A stretch of DNA of 64,000 nucleotides, from contig NZ_CP166730.1 of NCBI RefSeq assembly GCF_041320665.1, forward strand, positions 4,774,001 to 4,838,000, in the 5' to 3' direction. The position numbers and the translations under genes are program-made. Each line of letters opens with the position of its first letter. Position 1 is the first letter of the stretch. This stretch comes from Comamonas sp. GB3 AK4-5 (lineage in GTDB: Bacteria; Pseudomonadota; Gammaproteobacteria; Burkholderiales; Burkholderiaceae_C). The notes below the pieces were generated by a model. It ran no database searches. It had not been told where the DNA came from and worked only from the letters and a program-made list of their open reading frames with translations. Below, piece after piece: positions 17,966 to 25,499 of the stretch.

Positions 17966-20881
17966 TCAGCTGTTGCTGGTCAGATGCTGGCCCACGATGC
18001 CGGTGAGCTCAAACATATTGATGCGCTCCTTGCCAAACACCGGCAGCAGCTTGGCATCGGCCACGATGACGCGCTTGTCCTTGGGGTCTTGCAGGTTGTT
18101 GGCCTTCACATAGTCCCAGACCTTTTTCACCACCTCGGTGCGGGCCACGGCGCCGTCACCGATGACAGCGGCCAGTGCGGCATCCGGGCGGTAATTGGCG
18201 GCCGCGGGCTTGCGGGCCGTGGTCTTGGTGGCGGCCTTTTTGGCAGCAGGTGCTTTCTTGGCTGCCGCGCTGGTCTTGGCCGGGGTCTTGGCGGCGGCAC
18301 CCGCAGCCGTCTTGCGCGGAGGGTATTTGGATTCGCGCTGCTCGAACTCGAAGTTCACCTTGCTGGCGGTCGCATCCCAGACCAAAAAGGCCTTGAAGTT
18401 ACGGCGCGTGCGGTTGGAGACGAACTTCTCCAGCAGGTCGGTCTTGCCGGCAGACAGCAGCTTGCTCATCTGCTCGCGCTCTATGGGCTGCTGCAGGATG
18501 ATCTGGCCGCTCTTGAAGTCGCAGCTGGGCACGGGTTGCGACTCCGTGGGCACAGCCTTGGAGCAGACATAGTTGGCGCCATGCTCGAACACCGGTGCGC
18601 CGCATTTGGGGCAGTTACCCAGGGTCTGCTGGGCAGAGAAATCCACGATCTCGCCGGACTCTTCCTGCTTGTCGTCGCCGAAGTCGAATTCCAGCTTGTA
18701 GTTCTTGGCCTCCTCGTCGTGGACGATGGCCACTTCGGCAGTAAAGGGCCAGCCCGCCTTGGAGCGGAAGCCCTCCAGCGGGCCAATGCGGCGATCGCGC
18801 AGCAGGGCCTCGGCCTCGGCGGGCTCAAAGGTGCGTCCGGCAGGCGATTTGGTGAACGAGAAGCCGCAGCCCTCGCTCGCGCCCTGGCTGCCCGTGCAGG
18901 CGTAGCGGCGGTAGTTTTCCTTGACCACGCCACCGCAGTTGGGGCAGGGCGTGGCCAGGGTGGTGTAGTCACCGGGCACGGTGTCGCGGTCGTATTCCTT
19001 GGCCTTTTTGACCAGCTTCTCGGTCATGGCGGCAATTTGCTGCATGAAGGCGGCGCGCGAGAGCTCGCCCTTTTCCATCTGCGCCAGCTTGTATTCCCAT
19101 TCACCGGTCAGGTCGGCGCGCGAGAGCTCGTCCACCTGCAGGCCGCGCAGCAGCGTCATCAGCTGGAAAGCCTTGGCCGTGGGGATGAGCTCGCGGCCTT
19201 CGCGCAGCATGTATTTCTCGGTCAGAAGGCCTTCGATGATGGCCGCGCGCGTAGCGGGCGTGCCCAGGCCTTTTTCCTGCATGGCGGAGCGCAGCTCTTC
19301 GTCGTCGATCTGCTTGCCAGCGCCTTCCATAGCGCCCAGCAGCGTGGCTTCCGAGTAGCGTGCCGGGGGCTTGGTCCGCAGGCCCTTCACATCGGCGTGA
19401 TCGGTACGGGGCTGCTCACCCGGCTGCACCGCGACCAGGGGCTGGCCCTTGTCGCCTTCCTTGGCATCTTCCACCTCGTTGGCGGCTTCCTTGCCGTAGA
19501 TGGCCAGCCAGCCCGGCTTGACCAGCACCTTGCCCTCGGTCTTGAAGCTGTGCTGTTCCACCTTGCTGATGCGGGTGGTCACCTGGTGCTCGGCGCTGGG
19601 GAAGAACACCGCCATGAAGCGACGCACCACCAGGTCATAGAGTTTTTGCTCGGCCTCGGACAGGCCAGAAGGCGCTTGCGTGGTGGGGATGATGGCAAAG
19701 TGATCCGAGACCTTGCTGTTGTCAAAAATGCGCTTGGTCGGGCGGATGTAGTTGTCGTTGATGGCCTGCTGGGCAAAGGGCGCCAGGTGGCGCATGCCGC
19801 TGGTGGCCAGCATCTCGAAGGTCTGCTTGGCCACGGGCACATAGTCTTCGGGCAGGGCGCGCGAATCGGTACGCGGGTAGGTCAAGGCCTTGTGGCGCTC
19901 GTACAGGCTTTGCGCCAGCGCCAGCGTGGTCTTGGCCGAGAAGCCGAACTTGCCGTTGGCCTCGCGCTGCAGGCTGGTCAGGTCGAACAACAGGGGCGAG
20001 GCTTGCGTGGTGGGCTTGCTCTCTTCCGTCACCGTAGCGGGCTTGCCCTGCACGGCGGCGGCAATGGCCTCGGCCTCGGCCTTGTTCCACAGACGGTCGG
20101 CCTTGGCCTCGGCGTCTTCCGACTTCTTCCACTGGGGGTTGAACCATTTGCCCAGGTACTGGCCGGCCTGGGCGTTGAACGCACCATGCACCTCCCAGTA
20201 GTCGCGGCTGACGAATTTGCGAATCTTCTCTTCGCGCTCCACCACCAGCGACAGCGTGGGCGTCTGCACCCGGCCCACGGTGGTCAGGAAGAAGCCACCA
20301 TCGCGCGAGTTGAAGGCCGTCATGGCGCGTGTGCCGTTGATGCCCACCAGCCAGTCGGCCTCGGAGCGGCTGCGCGCGGCGTCGGCCAGGCCCTGCATCT
20401 GCTGCTCGCTGCGCAGCTTGTCAAAGCCTTCACGAATCGCCTGGGGCGTCATGGACTGCAGCCACAGGCGCGAGATCGGCTTGCCCAGCCCGCCCTTGGC
20501 ACCGCCGGCGTACTGCTCGATCAAACGGAAGATCAGCTCACCTTCGCGGCCCGCGTCACAGGCATTGATGAGTTGGGTCACGTCCTTGCGCTTGGCCTGC
20601 TTGACCACGGCGTTCAGCCGGCTCTTGGTCTTGTCCACGGGTTTGAGATCAAAGCGCGGGGGAATCACCGGCAGATTGGCAAAACTCCATTTGCCGCGCT
20701 TGACGTCGAATTCTTCCGGCGCCTGGATTTCCACCAGGTGGCCGACGGCGCTGGTCACCACAAAGCGCTCGTTTTCGAAATGGTCTTCGTGCTTGTCGAA
20801 CTTACCGTAGGCGGGGGTGAGGGCGCGCACGATGTCTTGTGCCACAGAGGGCTTTTCCGCAATCACCAGGGTCTTTGTCAT
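17966..20881 (-). CDS. topB: DNA topoisomerase III with histone-H1-like linker and C-terminal SWIB domain
   Basis: 971-residue type IA topoisomerase. The Toprim domain begins MTKTLVIAEKPSVAQDI. The active-site Tyr is about residue 335 in TYPRTDSRALPED. Three-cysteine-pair zinc elements (CPNCGG, CPKCGAP) follow the core. Residues about 857-895 are an Ala/Lys/Pro-rich stretch with AAKKAPAAKKAATK, like histone H1 tails. Residues about 896-971 match a SWIB/MDM2 domain (RTEVVKKVWDYVKANNLQDP and MFELTGIVGQHL). The core relaxes or decatenates DNA during replication and recombination. The ATG at 20881 is the conserved start. It is divergent from the SET-domain gene across 122 bp. Confidence 0.95.
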   Translation of the reverse strand: MTKTLVIAEKPSVAQDIVRALTPAYGKFDKHEDHFENERFVVTSAVGHLVEIQAPEEFDVKRGKWSFANLPVIPPRFDLKPVDKTKSRLNAVVKQAKRKDVTQLINACDAGREGELIFRLIEQYAGGAKGGLGKPISRLWLQSMTPQAIREGFDKLRSEQQMQGLADAARSRSEADWLVGINGTRAMTAFNSRDGGFFLTTVGRVQTPTLSLVVEREEKIRKFVSRDYWEVHGAFNAQAGQYLGKWFNPQWKKSEDAEAKADRLWNKAEAEAIAAAVQGKPATVTEESKPTTQASPLLFDLTSLQREANGKFGFSAKTTLALAQSLYERHKALTYPRTDSRALPEDYVPVAKQTFEMLATSGMRHLAPFAQQAINDNYIRPTKRIFDNSKVSDHFAIIPTTQAPSGLSEAEQKLYDLVVRRFMAVFFPSAEHQVTTRISKVEQHSFKTEGKVLVKPGWLAIYGKEAANEVEDAKEGDKGQPLVAVQPGEQPRTDHADVKGLRTKPPARYSEATLLGAMEGAGKQIDDEELRSAMQEKGLGTPATRAAIIEGLLTEKYMLREGRELIPTAKAFQLMTLLRGLQVDELSRADLTGEWEYKLAQMEKGELSRAAFMQQIAAMTEKLVKKAKEYDRDTVPGDYTTLATPCPNCGGVVKENYRRYACTGSQGASEGCGFSFTKSPAGRTFEPAEAEALLRDRRIGPLEGFRSKAGWPFTAEVAIVHDEEAKNYKLEFDFGDDKQEESGEIVDFSAQQTLGNCPKCGAPVFEHGANYVCSKAVPTESQPVPSCDFKSGQIILQQPIEREQMSKLLSAGKTDLLEKFVSNRTRRNFKAFLVWDATASKVNFEFEQRESKYPPRKTAAGAAAKTPAKTSAAAKKAPAAKKAATKTTARKPAAANYRPDAALAAVIGDGAVARTEVVKKVWDYVKANNLQDPKDKRVIVADAKLLPVFGKERINMFELTGIVGQHLTSNS

Positions 20882-20948
20882 GGGTGGTTCTCGTTCCATT
20901 ACCACGGCGGCCCTCCAGCGGGTGCCGCCGCTTCTACAATGTGTCTCT

Positions 20949-20983
20949 CACACGCGCGCACATGTGCGTACGTGTGTGCATAT
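20949..20983. promoter_or_regulatory. 35-bp perfectly alternating pyrimidine-purine tract with an imperfect palindrome
   Basis: From C20949 to T20983 every base alternates pyrimidine/purine, mostly CA, CG, TG and TA steps. It contains GCACATGTGC at its centre and a 28-bp palindrome (20949-20976) with 12 of 14 pairs matching. Such tracts can adopt Z-DNA or cruciform structure under negative supercoiling. It lies between the divergent topB and SET-domain genes, where both promoters must be. The tract is seen; the regulatory role is inferred. Confidence 0.75.
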
Positions 20984-21003
20984 TCAAGTTATCAGAGATT
21001 CAT

Positions 21004-21510
21004 ATGCCCCGCACCGCCGATTCCCCTTCCAGCCAACGCCGAATCCAGGCCAAGCGCTCCGGCGTGCACGGCAAAGGCGTGTTCGCCGTGCAGCCCATTG
21101 CCGAGGGCGAGACCCTGATCGAGTACACCGGCGAGGTGATCGGCTGGCAGGAAGCCCAGGATCGCCACCCCCACGACCCCAGCCAGCCCAACCACACTTT
21201 CTACTTCCACGTGGACGAGGACCGGGTGATTGATGCCAACTACGGCGGCAACTCGGCGCGCTGGATCAACCACAGCTGCGCGCCCAACTGCTACACGGAC
21301 GAGCGGGACGGCCGCATCTACATCGTGGCCCTGCGCAATATCGCCGCTGGCGAAGAGCTGAACTACGACTACGGCCTGATGGTGGAAGAGCGCTACACGG
21401 CCAAGCTCAAGGCCGAATATGTCTGCTGGTGCGGCGCGCCCAACTGCCGCGGCACCATGCTGGCGCCCAAGCGGGGCTGGCGGCCGCCGATGCCCACGAA
21501 CACCCCCTGA
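21004..21510 (+). CDS. SET-domain protein-lysine methyltransferase
   Basis: 168 residues, nearly all one SET domain. S-adenosylmethionine contacts are suggested by SGVHGKGVFAVQPIAEGE. The pseudoknot motifs are SARWINHSCAPNC and EELNYDYG, and a post-SET cysteine cluster CWCGAPNCRG follows. The family methylates lysines on proteins; in eukaryotes these are histones, in bacteria the targets are mostly unknown. The ATG at 21004 begins the basic N-terminus. Its TGA stop lies inside a copy of the dispersed repeat beginning CCCCCTGA. Confidence 0.92.
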   Translation: MPRTADSPSSQRRIQAKRSGVHGKGVFAVQPIAEGETLIEYTGEVIGWQEAQDRHPHDPSQPNHTFYFHVDEDRVIDANYGGNSARWINHSCAPNCYTDERDGRIYIVALRNIAAGEELNYDYGLMVEERYTAKLKAEYVCWCGAPNCRGTMLAPKRGWRPPMPTNTP

Positions 21511-21630
21511 GCGGCTGCGCCGCTTCCCCCTCTTTAGGCGCTACGCGCCGGAGGGGAACGGCACCAGCGCCAATCGGGGAGACAAGGCGGCCCTTGCGCG
21601 GTGCCCCTGAGGTGGAGGGAGCGCCAGTTT
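21502..21630. repeat. Full copy of the stop-codon-associated dispersed repeat
   Basis: About 129 bp beginning ACCCCCTGAGCGGCTGCGCC and ending GCGCCAGTTT. It contains CGGCACCAGCGCC and AAGGCGGCCCTTGCGCGG, shared with copies at 23185, 29772 and 61569. It has several GC-rich hairpins and supplies the TGA stop of the SET gene. It fills the gap before birA. Confidence 0.75.
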
Positions 21631-21646
21631 CATAGGACGTGTGACG

Positions 21647-22501
21647 ATGGCCGCACAACAAGAAGAAAGCACAACGATGACCCAAGTGATTCACTGGAAC
21701 GCCGAAGCCCTGTGGGAGGCGGTGGCGCCGCAGTTGCCGGGTTTTACGGTGGAGATTCTGCCCAGCGTGGACTCGAGCAACACCGAGCTGATGCGCCGCG
21801 CGCGCAGCGGTGATACCGCGCCTACGTTGCTGGTGGCGGAGCAGCAGACCGCAGGCCGTGGCCGCATGGGCAAGCCCTGGGCCAGCAGCCTGGGCGATTC
21901 GCTGATGTTTTCGCTGGGCCTGCCACTGGCTCCCAGCGACTGGTCCGGCCTGTCGCTGGCCGTGGGCCAGGTGCTGGCCGAGGCGCTGCAGCCCGGCATT
22001 GCCCCCATCGCAGACAGCCCATCCGCCACGCCGCGCATTGGCATCAAATGGCCCAATGATTTGTGGCTGGAGGGCGACCGCAAGCTGGCCGGCATTCTGA
22101 TCGAGACCGCCCATTTCGGCGGCCATGGGCCGCGCCAGGTGATCGTGGGCGTGGGCATCAATGTGCGGCCCCGGCATGAGCAAGGCCTGTCCACCCCGCC
22201 CGCCTGCCTGCAGGACCTGGACCCACGCTGGGACGCCCCCGCCGCACTAGCTGCCGTGATCCCGGCCCTGGTGAACTGCCTGCAGCGCTTTGAGACCCAA
22301 GGTTTTGCCCCTTTCCAACCGGCCTTTGCCCAGCGCGATCTGCTGCGTGGCCGGCCGGTGCGGCTGAGCGATGGCACCCAGGGCATGGCCGAGGGTGTGG
22401 GCCTGGATGGCGCCCTGCTGGTGCGCACGGCCCAGGGCCTGGAACGCATCACCAGCGCCGAGGTCAGCGTGCGCCCCCAGACCGCTGCCACGGCCGGATA
22501 A
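21647..22501 (+). CDS. birA: Biotin--[acetyl-CoA-carboxylase] ligase (class I, no repressor domain)
   Basis: Attaches biotin to the carrier domain of acetyl-CoA carboxylase through biotinyl-AMP. Catalytic motifs are QQTAGRGRMGKPW, IGIKWPNDLWL with KLAGILIET, and VGVGINV. About 284 residues: there is no N-terminal helix-turn-helix, so it should not repress biotin genes. Possible starts are 21647 (AGGA nine bases upstream) and 21677; the former is used. The SPOR-like gene follows 9 bp later, so the two are probably co-transcribed. Confidence 0.92.
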   Translation: MAAQQEESTTMTQVIHWNAEALWEAVAPQLPGFTVEILPSVDSSNTELMRRARSGDTAPTLLVAEQQTAGRGRMGKPWASSLGDSLMFSLGLPLAPSDWSGLSLAVGQVLAEALQPGIAPIADSPSATPRIGIKWPNDLWLEGDRKLAGILIETAHFGGHGPRQVIVGVGINVRPRHEQGLSTPPACLQDLDPRWDAPAALAAVIPALVNCLQRFETQGFAPFQPAFAQRDLLRGRPVRLSDGTQGMAEGVGLDGALLVRTAQGLERITSAEVSVRPQTAATAG

Positions 22502-22510
22502 ACTGCGCCC

Positions 22511-23194
22511 ATGCTGCGTCTTTCACTGCTTGTCCTGCTGCTGGCCAATGCCGGCTACCTTGCCTGGAGCCAGGGCTGGATGGCCTCGCTGGGCTGGCAG
22601 CCTGAGACCCAGTCCGAGGCTTTTCGCCTCAAGCAGCAGATGCGGCCCGAGACCATCCAGGTTGGGGCCCCCAACAAGACCCACAGCCCGACCACGCCGG
22701 CACAGGCCACGCCAGCCCCGCCCCCCGTTGACGGCCCCAGCCGCTGCTGGCAGGCCGGCCCCTTCGATGCGACGCAGGCGGCCCAGCTGCGCCAGGCGCT
22801 GTACGCACTGGAGCTGCCCAGCAGCGCCTGGGAGCTGCCTGCCAGCGCCGTCCCCGGCCGCTGGATGGTGTACCTGGGCAAATTCCCCAGCGAGCGGGCA
22901 CTGGAGCAGCGCCGTACCGAGCTCAGCAAGCAGGGCATGACGGTGGAGGCCGCAGGCGGCACGCTGGAGCCCGGCCTGTCGCTGGGCCGCTTCCCCACCG
23001 AATCCGCCGCCACACGCGAGCTGACCCAGGCCCTGCGCCAGGGCGTACGCGGCGCCCGCGTGGTGCAGGAGCGCACCGAGGCCACCATCTACACCTTGCG
23101 CCTGCCCCAGGTCACCCCCGCCATGCACCCTCGCGTGGAGCAACTGCAAGCTGCGCTGGCGGGCAAGCCATTGGTGTTATGCACACCCTCCTGA
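22511..23194 (+). CDS. SPOR-like envelope protein
   Basis: 227 residues. An N-terminal hydrophobic segment (MLRLSLLVLLLANAGYLAW) acts as signal anchor, followed by a Pro/Thr-rich linker and a C-terminal region. The C-terminal region has two repeat-like units (WMVYLGKFPSERALEQRRTEL and LSLGRFPTESAATRELTQAL), the pattern of SPOR domains that bind denuded peptidoglycan at the septum. It is probably a cell envelope protein linked to division or wall turnover, but the SPOR call is by pattern only. It follows birA after 9 bp. Its TGA stop falls in a dispersed repeat. Confidence 0.75.
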   Translation: MLRLSLLVLLLANAGYLAWSQGWMASLGWQPETQSEAFRLKQQMRPETIQVGAPNKTHSPTTPAQATPAPPPVDGPSRCWQAGPFDATQAAQLRQALYALELPSSAWELPASAVPGRWMVYLGKFPSERALEQRRTELSKQGMTVEAAGGTLEPGLSLGRFPTESAATRELTQALRQGVRGARVVQERTEATIYTLRLPQVTPAMHPRVEQLQAALAGKPLVLCTPS

Positions 23195-23309
23195 GGCGCT
23201 GCGCGCCTTCCTCCCGCTCTCGCATCGCGTAGCGACGCGGGCAGGAGGACGCTGCCAGCGCGGCGGGGCGGCCCTTGCGCGGCAGCACTGGAATAGGCCG
23301 TGTCAGTTT
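23185..23309. repeat. Copy of the stop-codon-associated dispersed repeat
   Basis: Begins CCCTCCTGAGGCGCTGCGCG and ends GTGTCAGTTTT. It shares GCGCGGCGGGGCGGCCCTTG with the copy at 61569. The TGA of the SPOR-like gene is within its first bases. Confidence 0.7.
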
Positions 23310-23350
23310 TGTGCGCAGCGTCGCATCCTCGCAAGTCCAGCGTCCAATAA

Positions 23351-23384
23351 AAAAAGCCCACGAGCCAAGGCCGTGGGCTTTTTG
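23351..23384. terminator. Bidirectional terminator between the SPOR-like and Bug genes
   Basis: AAAAAGCCCACG (23351-23362) pairs with CGTGGGCTTTTT (23372-23383); A and T runs on both sides let it work for both convergent genes. Confidence 0.92.
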
Positions 23385-23399
23385 CTGAATGGAGAGTGA

Positions 23400-24374
23400 T
23401 CAGTCCAGCTGGATCTTGGCGTCCACGGCCACTTTTTTCATGGTGACGATGGCGGTCTGGATCTGCTTGCTGAATTCGGCGGTGCTGGAGCCCGAGGGGT
23501 ACAGGCCTTGGGCGGCCATGCGCTTTTGCACGGCGGGGTCCTTGAGCGCTGCCACCACGGCTTTTTGCACACGCTCCACCTGGGCGGCAGGCATGCTCTT
23601 GGGGGCCACCAGGCCGAACCACGAGGGGTTGTTCAGGTCAGCGTGACCGGCTTCGGCGTAGGTGGGCACATCGGGCAGCACGTCCAGGCGCTGCGGCCAG
23701 GACACGGCGATGGCCAGGAGCTTGCCGGACTTGATGTGCGCCAGCGACGAGGCCACCTGGTCAAAATACACCGGCACCTGGCCGCCCAGCACGTCGTTGA
23801 TGGCCGGGCCTGCGCCACGGTAGGGGATGTGCAGCATGTCGGTGCCGGTGCTGCGCTTGAACTGCTCGCCCCACATATGGCCGATGGTGCCGTTGCCCGG
23901 CGTGGCGTAAGACACCTTGCCGGGATGGGCCTTGAGATAGGCCACCAGCTCGGCAAAGTTCTTCACCGGCAGGTTGGCGGGGTTGACCATGATGACGCCG
24001 GGGGCCTTGACGATTTCCGTCACGCCCACAAAGTCCTTCACGGCGTCATAGGGCAGCTTGCTCAGCACGGCAGGGTTCACGCCGTGGGTGGACAGCGTGG
24101 CGATGCCAAAGGTCAGGCCGTCGGTGGAGCGGGCCACTTCGGCCATGCCGATGGAGCCACCGGCACCGGCCTTGTTCTCGATAATCACGGGCTGGCCCAG
24201 CAGCTTGCCCAGCACGTCCTGCAGGTTGCGCGGCACCATGTCGGTGGAACCTCCCGGAGGGAAGGGCACGACGATGCGCAGAGGACGGCTGGTGTCCTGG
24301 GCCAGGGCCACGCCGGGCGCAACCGTCACGGCGGCGGCCGCAGCCACGGAGGAGAGGAAATGACGACGTTGCAT
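23400..24374 (-). CDS. Bug-family (TctC-like) periplasmic solute receptor
   Basis: 324 residues. The signal peptide MQRRHFLSSVAAAAAVTVAP ends at ALA-QDT and carries an RR pair, so Tat export is possible. The mature protein starts with RPLRIVVPFPPGGSTDMVPR, then VIIENKAGAGGSIG, the Bug family signature. It should bind a small organic acid for a TctAB-type carrier that is not encoded here. A LysR regulator is divergently transcribed 105 bp away and probably controls it. Confidence 0.93.
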   Translation of the reverse strand: MQRRHFLSSVAAAAAVTVAPGVALAQDTSRPLRIVVPFPPGGSTDMVPRNLQDVLGKLLGQPVIIENKAGAGGSIGMAEVARSTDGLTFGIATLSTHGVNPAVLSKLPYDAVKDFVGVTEIVKAPGVIMVNPANLPVKNFAELVAYLKAHPGKVSYATPGNGTIGHMWGEQFKRSTGTDMLHIPYRGAGPAINDVLGGQVPVYFDQVASSLAHIKSGKLLAIAVSWPQRLDVLPDVPTYAEAGHADLNNPSWFGLVAPKSMPAAQVERVQKAVVAALKDPAVQKRMAAQGLYPSGSSTAEFSKQIQTAIVTMKKVAVDAKIQLD

Positions 24375-24457
24375 CAGAGGAGTCCTTGAGGAGGAGAGAT
24401 GTTGCCAAGCGTACGTGATTTGGAGCGCTGTAAAAAGCAATAGCTGTGCCTGTTATC

Positions 24458-24472
24458 ATTCCATAAAGGAAT
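24458..24472. promoter_or_regulatory. LysR-type palindrome upstream of the regulator gene
   Basis: ATTCC-ATAAA-GGAAT, a perfect inverted repeat whose inner part fits the T-N11-A rule for LysR-type sites. It lies 7 bp before the GTG of the regulator and 84 bp before the divergent Bug-receptor gene. Likely the autoregulatory operator. Confidence 0.6.
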
Positions 24473-24479
24473 CAAAACA

Positions 24480-25403
24480 GTGTCCTCCAGCCTATTGCCT
24501 TTGCGGCGCCTGACGCCACCTATCCACCTGCTGCGGGCCTTTTCCACCGTGGCCCGGTTTGGCGGTGTCTCCCGTGCAGCCGAGGCCTTGCACCTGACGC
24601 AAAGCGCCGTCAGCAAACAGGTGCAGGAGCTGGAAAAATGGGTGGGTGTGCCCTTATTTGAGCGCAACCGCAAGCGATTGACGCTCAGCTCCGCCGGCGA
24701 GCGCTATGAAAAATCCGTGCGCGCCCTGCTCTCGCAACTGGAGTCGGCCACGCTGGAATTGATCACCAGCAGCGACGGCGGCGGGGCCTTGCACCTGTCC
24801 ACCCTGCCCACGTTTGGCGCCAAGTGGCTCATTCCAAAACTTCCTGATTTCCAGTCCCACAACCCCCAGGTGACGCTGCACTTCGTGCCCTATGTGCAAA
24901 GCTACGATTTCGAGAGTCCGGCGCTGGACTGCTCCATTTTGTTCGGCGACGGCCACTGGCCTGGCACCCGCGCCCATTACCTCAGCGGGCGCGAGGTGGT
25001 GCTGATCGCACCGCGCAACCAGGCCCAGTTGCACCCCATCCACAGCCCGGACGATGTGCGCCATTGCACGCGGCTGCGCCATGTGACCGTGCCCCAGGCC
25101 TGGTCGCGTTGGAGCGAGGTCTATGGGGTCGAGGCGCTGGACCCGCTCAGTGGCCCGCAGTTCGACCAGTTCCAGACCATCATTCGCGCCGTGCAGGCCG
25201 GCATGGGCGTGGCCCTGGTGCCGCGCTGCCTGGTGCAGGACGAGATCACGGCCGGCCTGGTCAGCGAGCCTCTGCCCGAGCACCGCATCACCAGCGACCG
25301 GGGCTATTGGCTGTGCTATCCCGAGACCCGCGCCAACCTGACCACGCTGCAGCAGTTCCGCGACTGGCTGCTGACCAAGGCCGAGCCGCTGCCCGCAGAT
25401 TAA
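24480..25403 (+). CDS. LysR-family transcriptional regulator, GcvA-like
   Basis: 307 residues. The winged helix-turn-helix is at about 18-77 (LLRAFSTVARFGGVSRAAEALHLTQSAVSKQ pattern), with PLFERNRKRLTLSSAG closing it. The effector domain follows with LHLSTLPTFGAKWLIPKLPDFQ, characteristic of the GcvA subgroup. It starts with GTG at 24480. Divergent from the Bug-receptor gene, it presumably activates it in response to a carboxylate. Confidence 0.93.
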   Translation: MSSSLLPLRRLTPPIHLLRAFSTVARFGGVSRAAEALHLTQSAVSKQVQELEKWVGVPLFERNRKRLTLSSAGERYEKSVRALLSQLESATLELITSSDGGGALHLSTLPTFGAKWLIPKLPDFQSHNPQVTLHFVPYVQSYDFESPALDCSILFGDGHWPGTRAHYLSGREVVLIAPRNQAQLHPIHSPDDVRHCTRLRHVTVPQAWSRWSEVYGVEALDPLSGPQFDQFQTIIRAVQAGMGVALVPRCLVQDEITAGLVSEPLPEHRITSDRGYWLCYPETRANLTTLQQFRDWLLTKAEPLPAD

Positions 25404-25499
25404 GGAGCAGCCTCCGCTTATGTCTGCTGGATTTCAGGCATAAAACGCTTTAAAAACAAGCTGGCACCAGCACGCCAAGCTCCCGAATCAAGAGCATCC

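Noticed and set aside
17984..21118. 1044-codon plus-strand frame opposite topB
   Set aside because: Antisense shadow of topB; the true gene has full domain support and a good start.
21641..21676. GTG at 21641 or ATG at 21677 as birA start
   Set aside because: The ATG at 21647 has the best-placed AGGA; the difference affects only a few unconserved residues.
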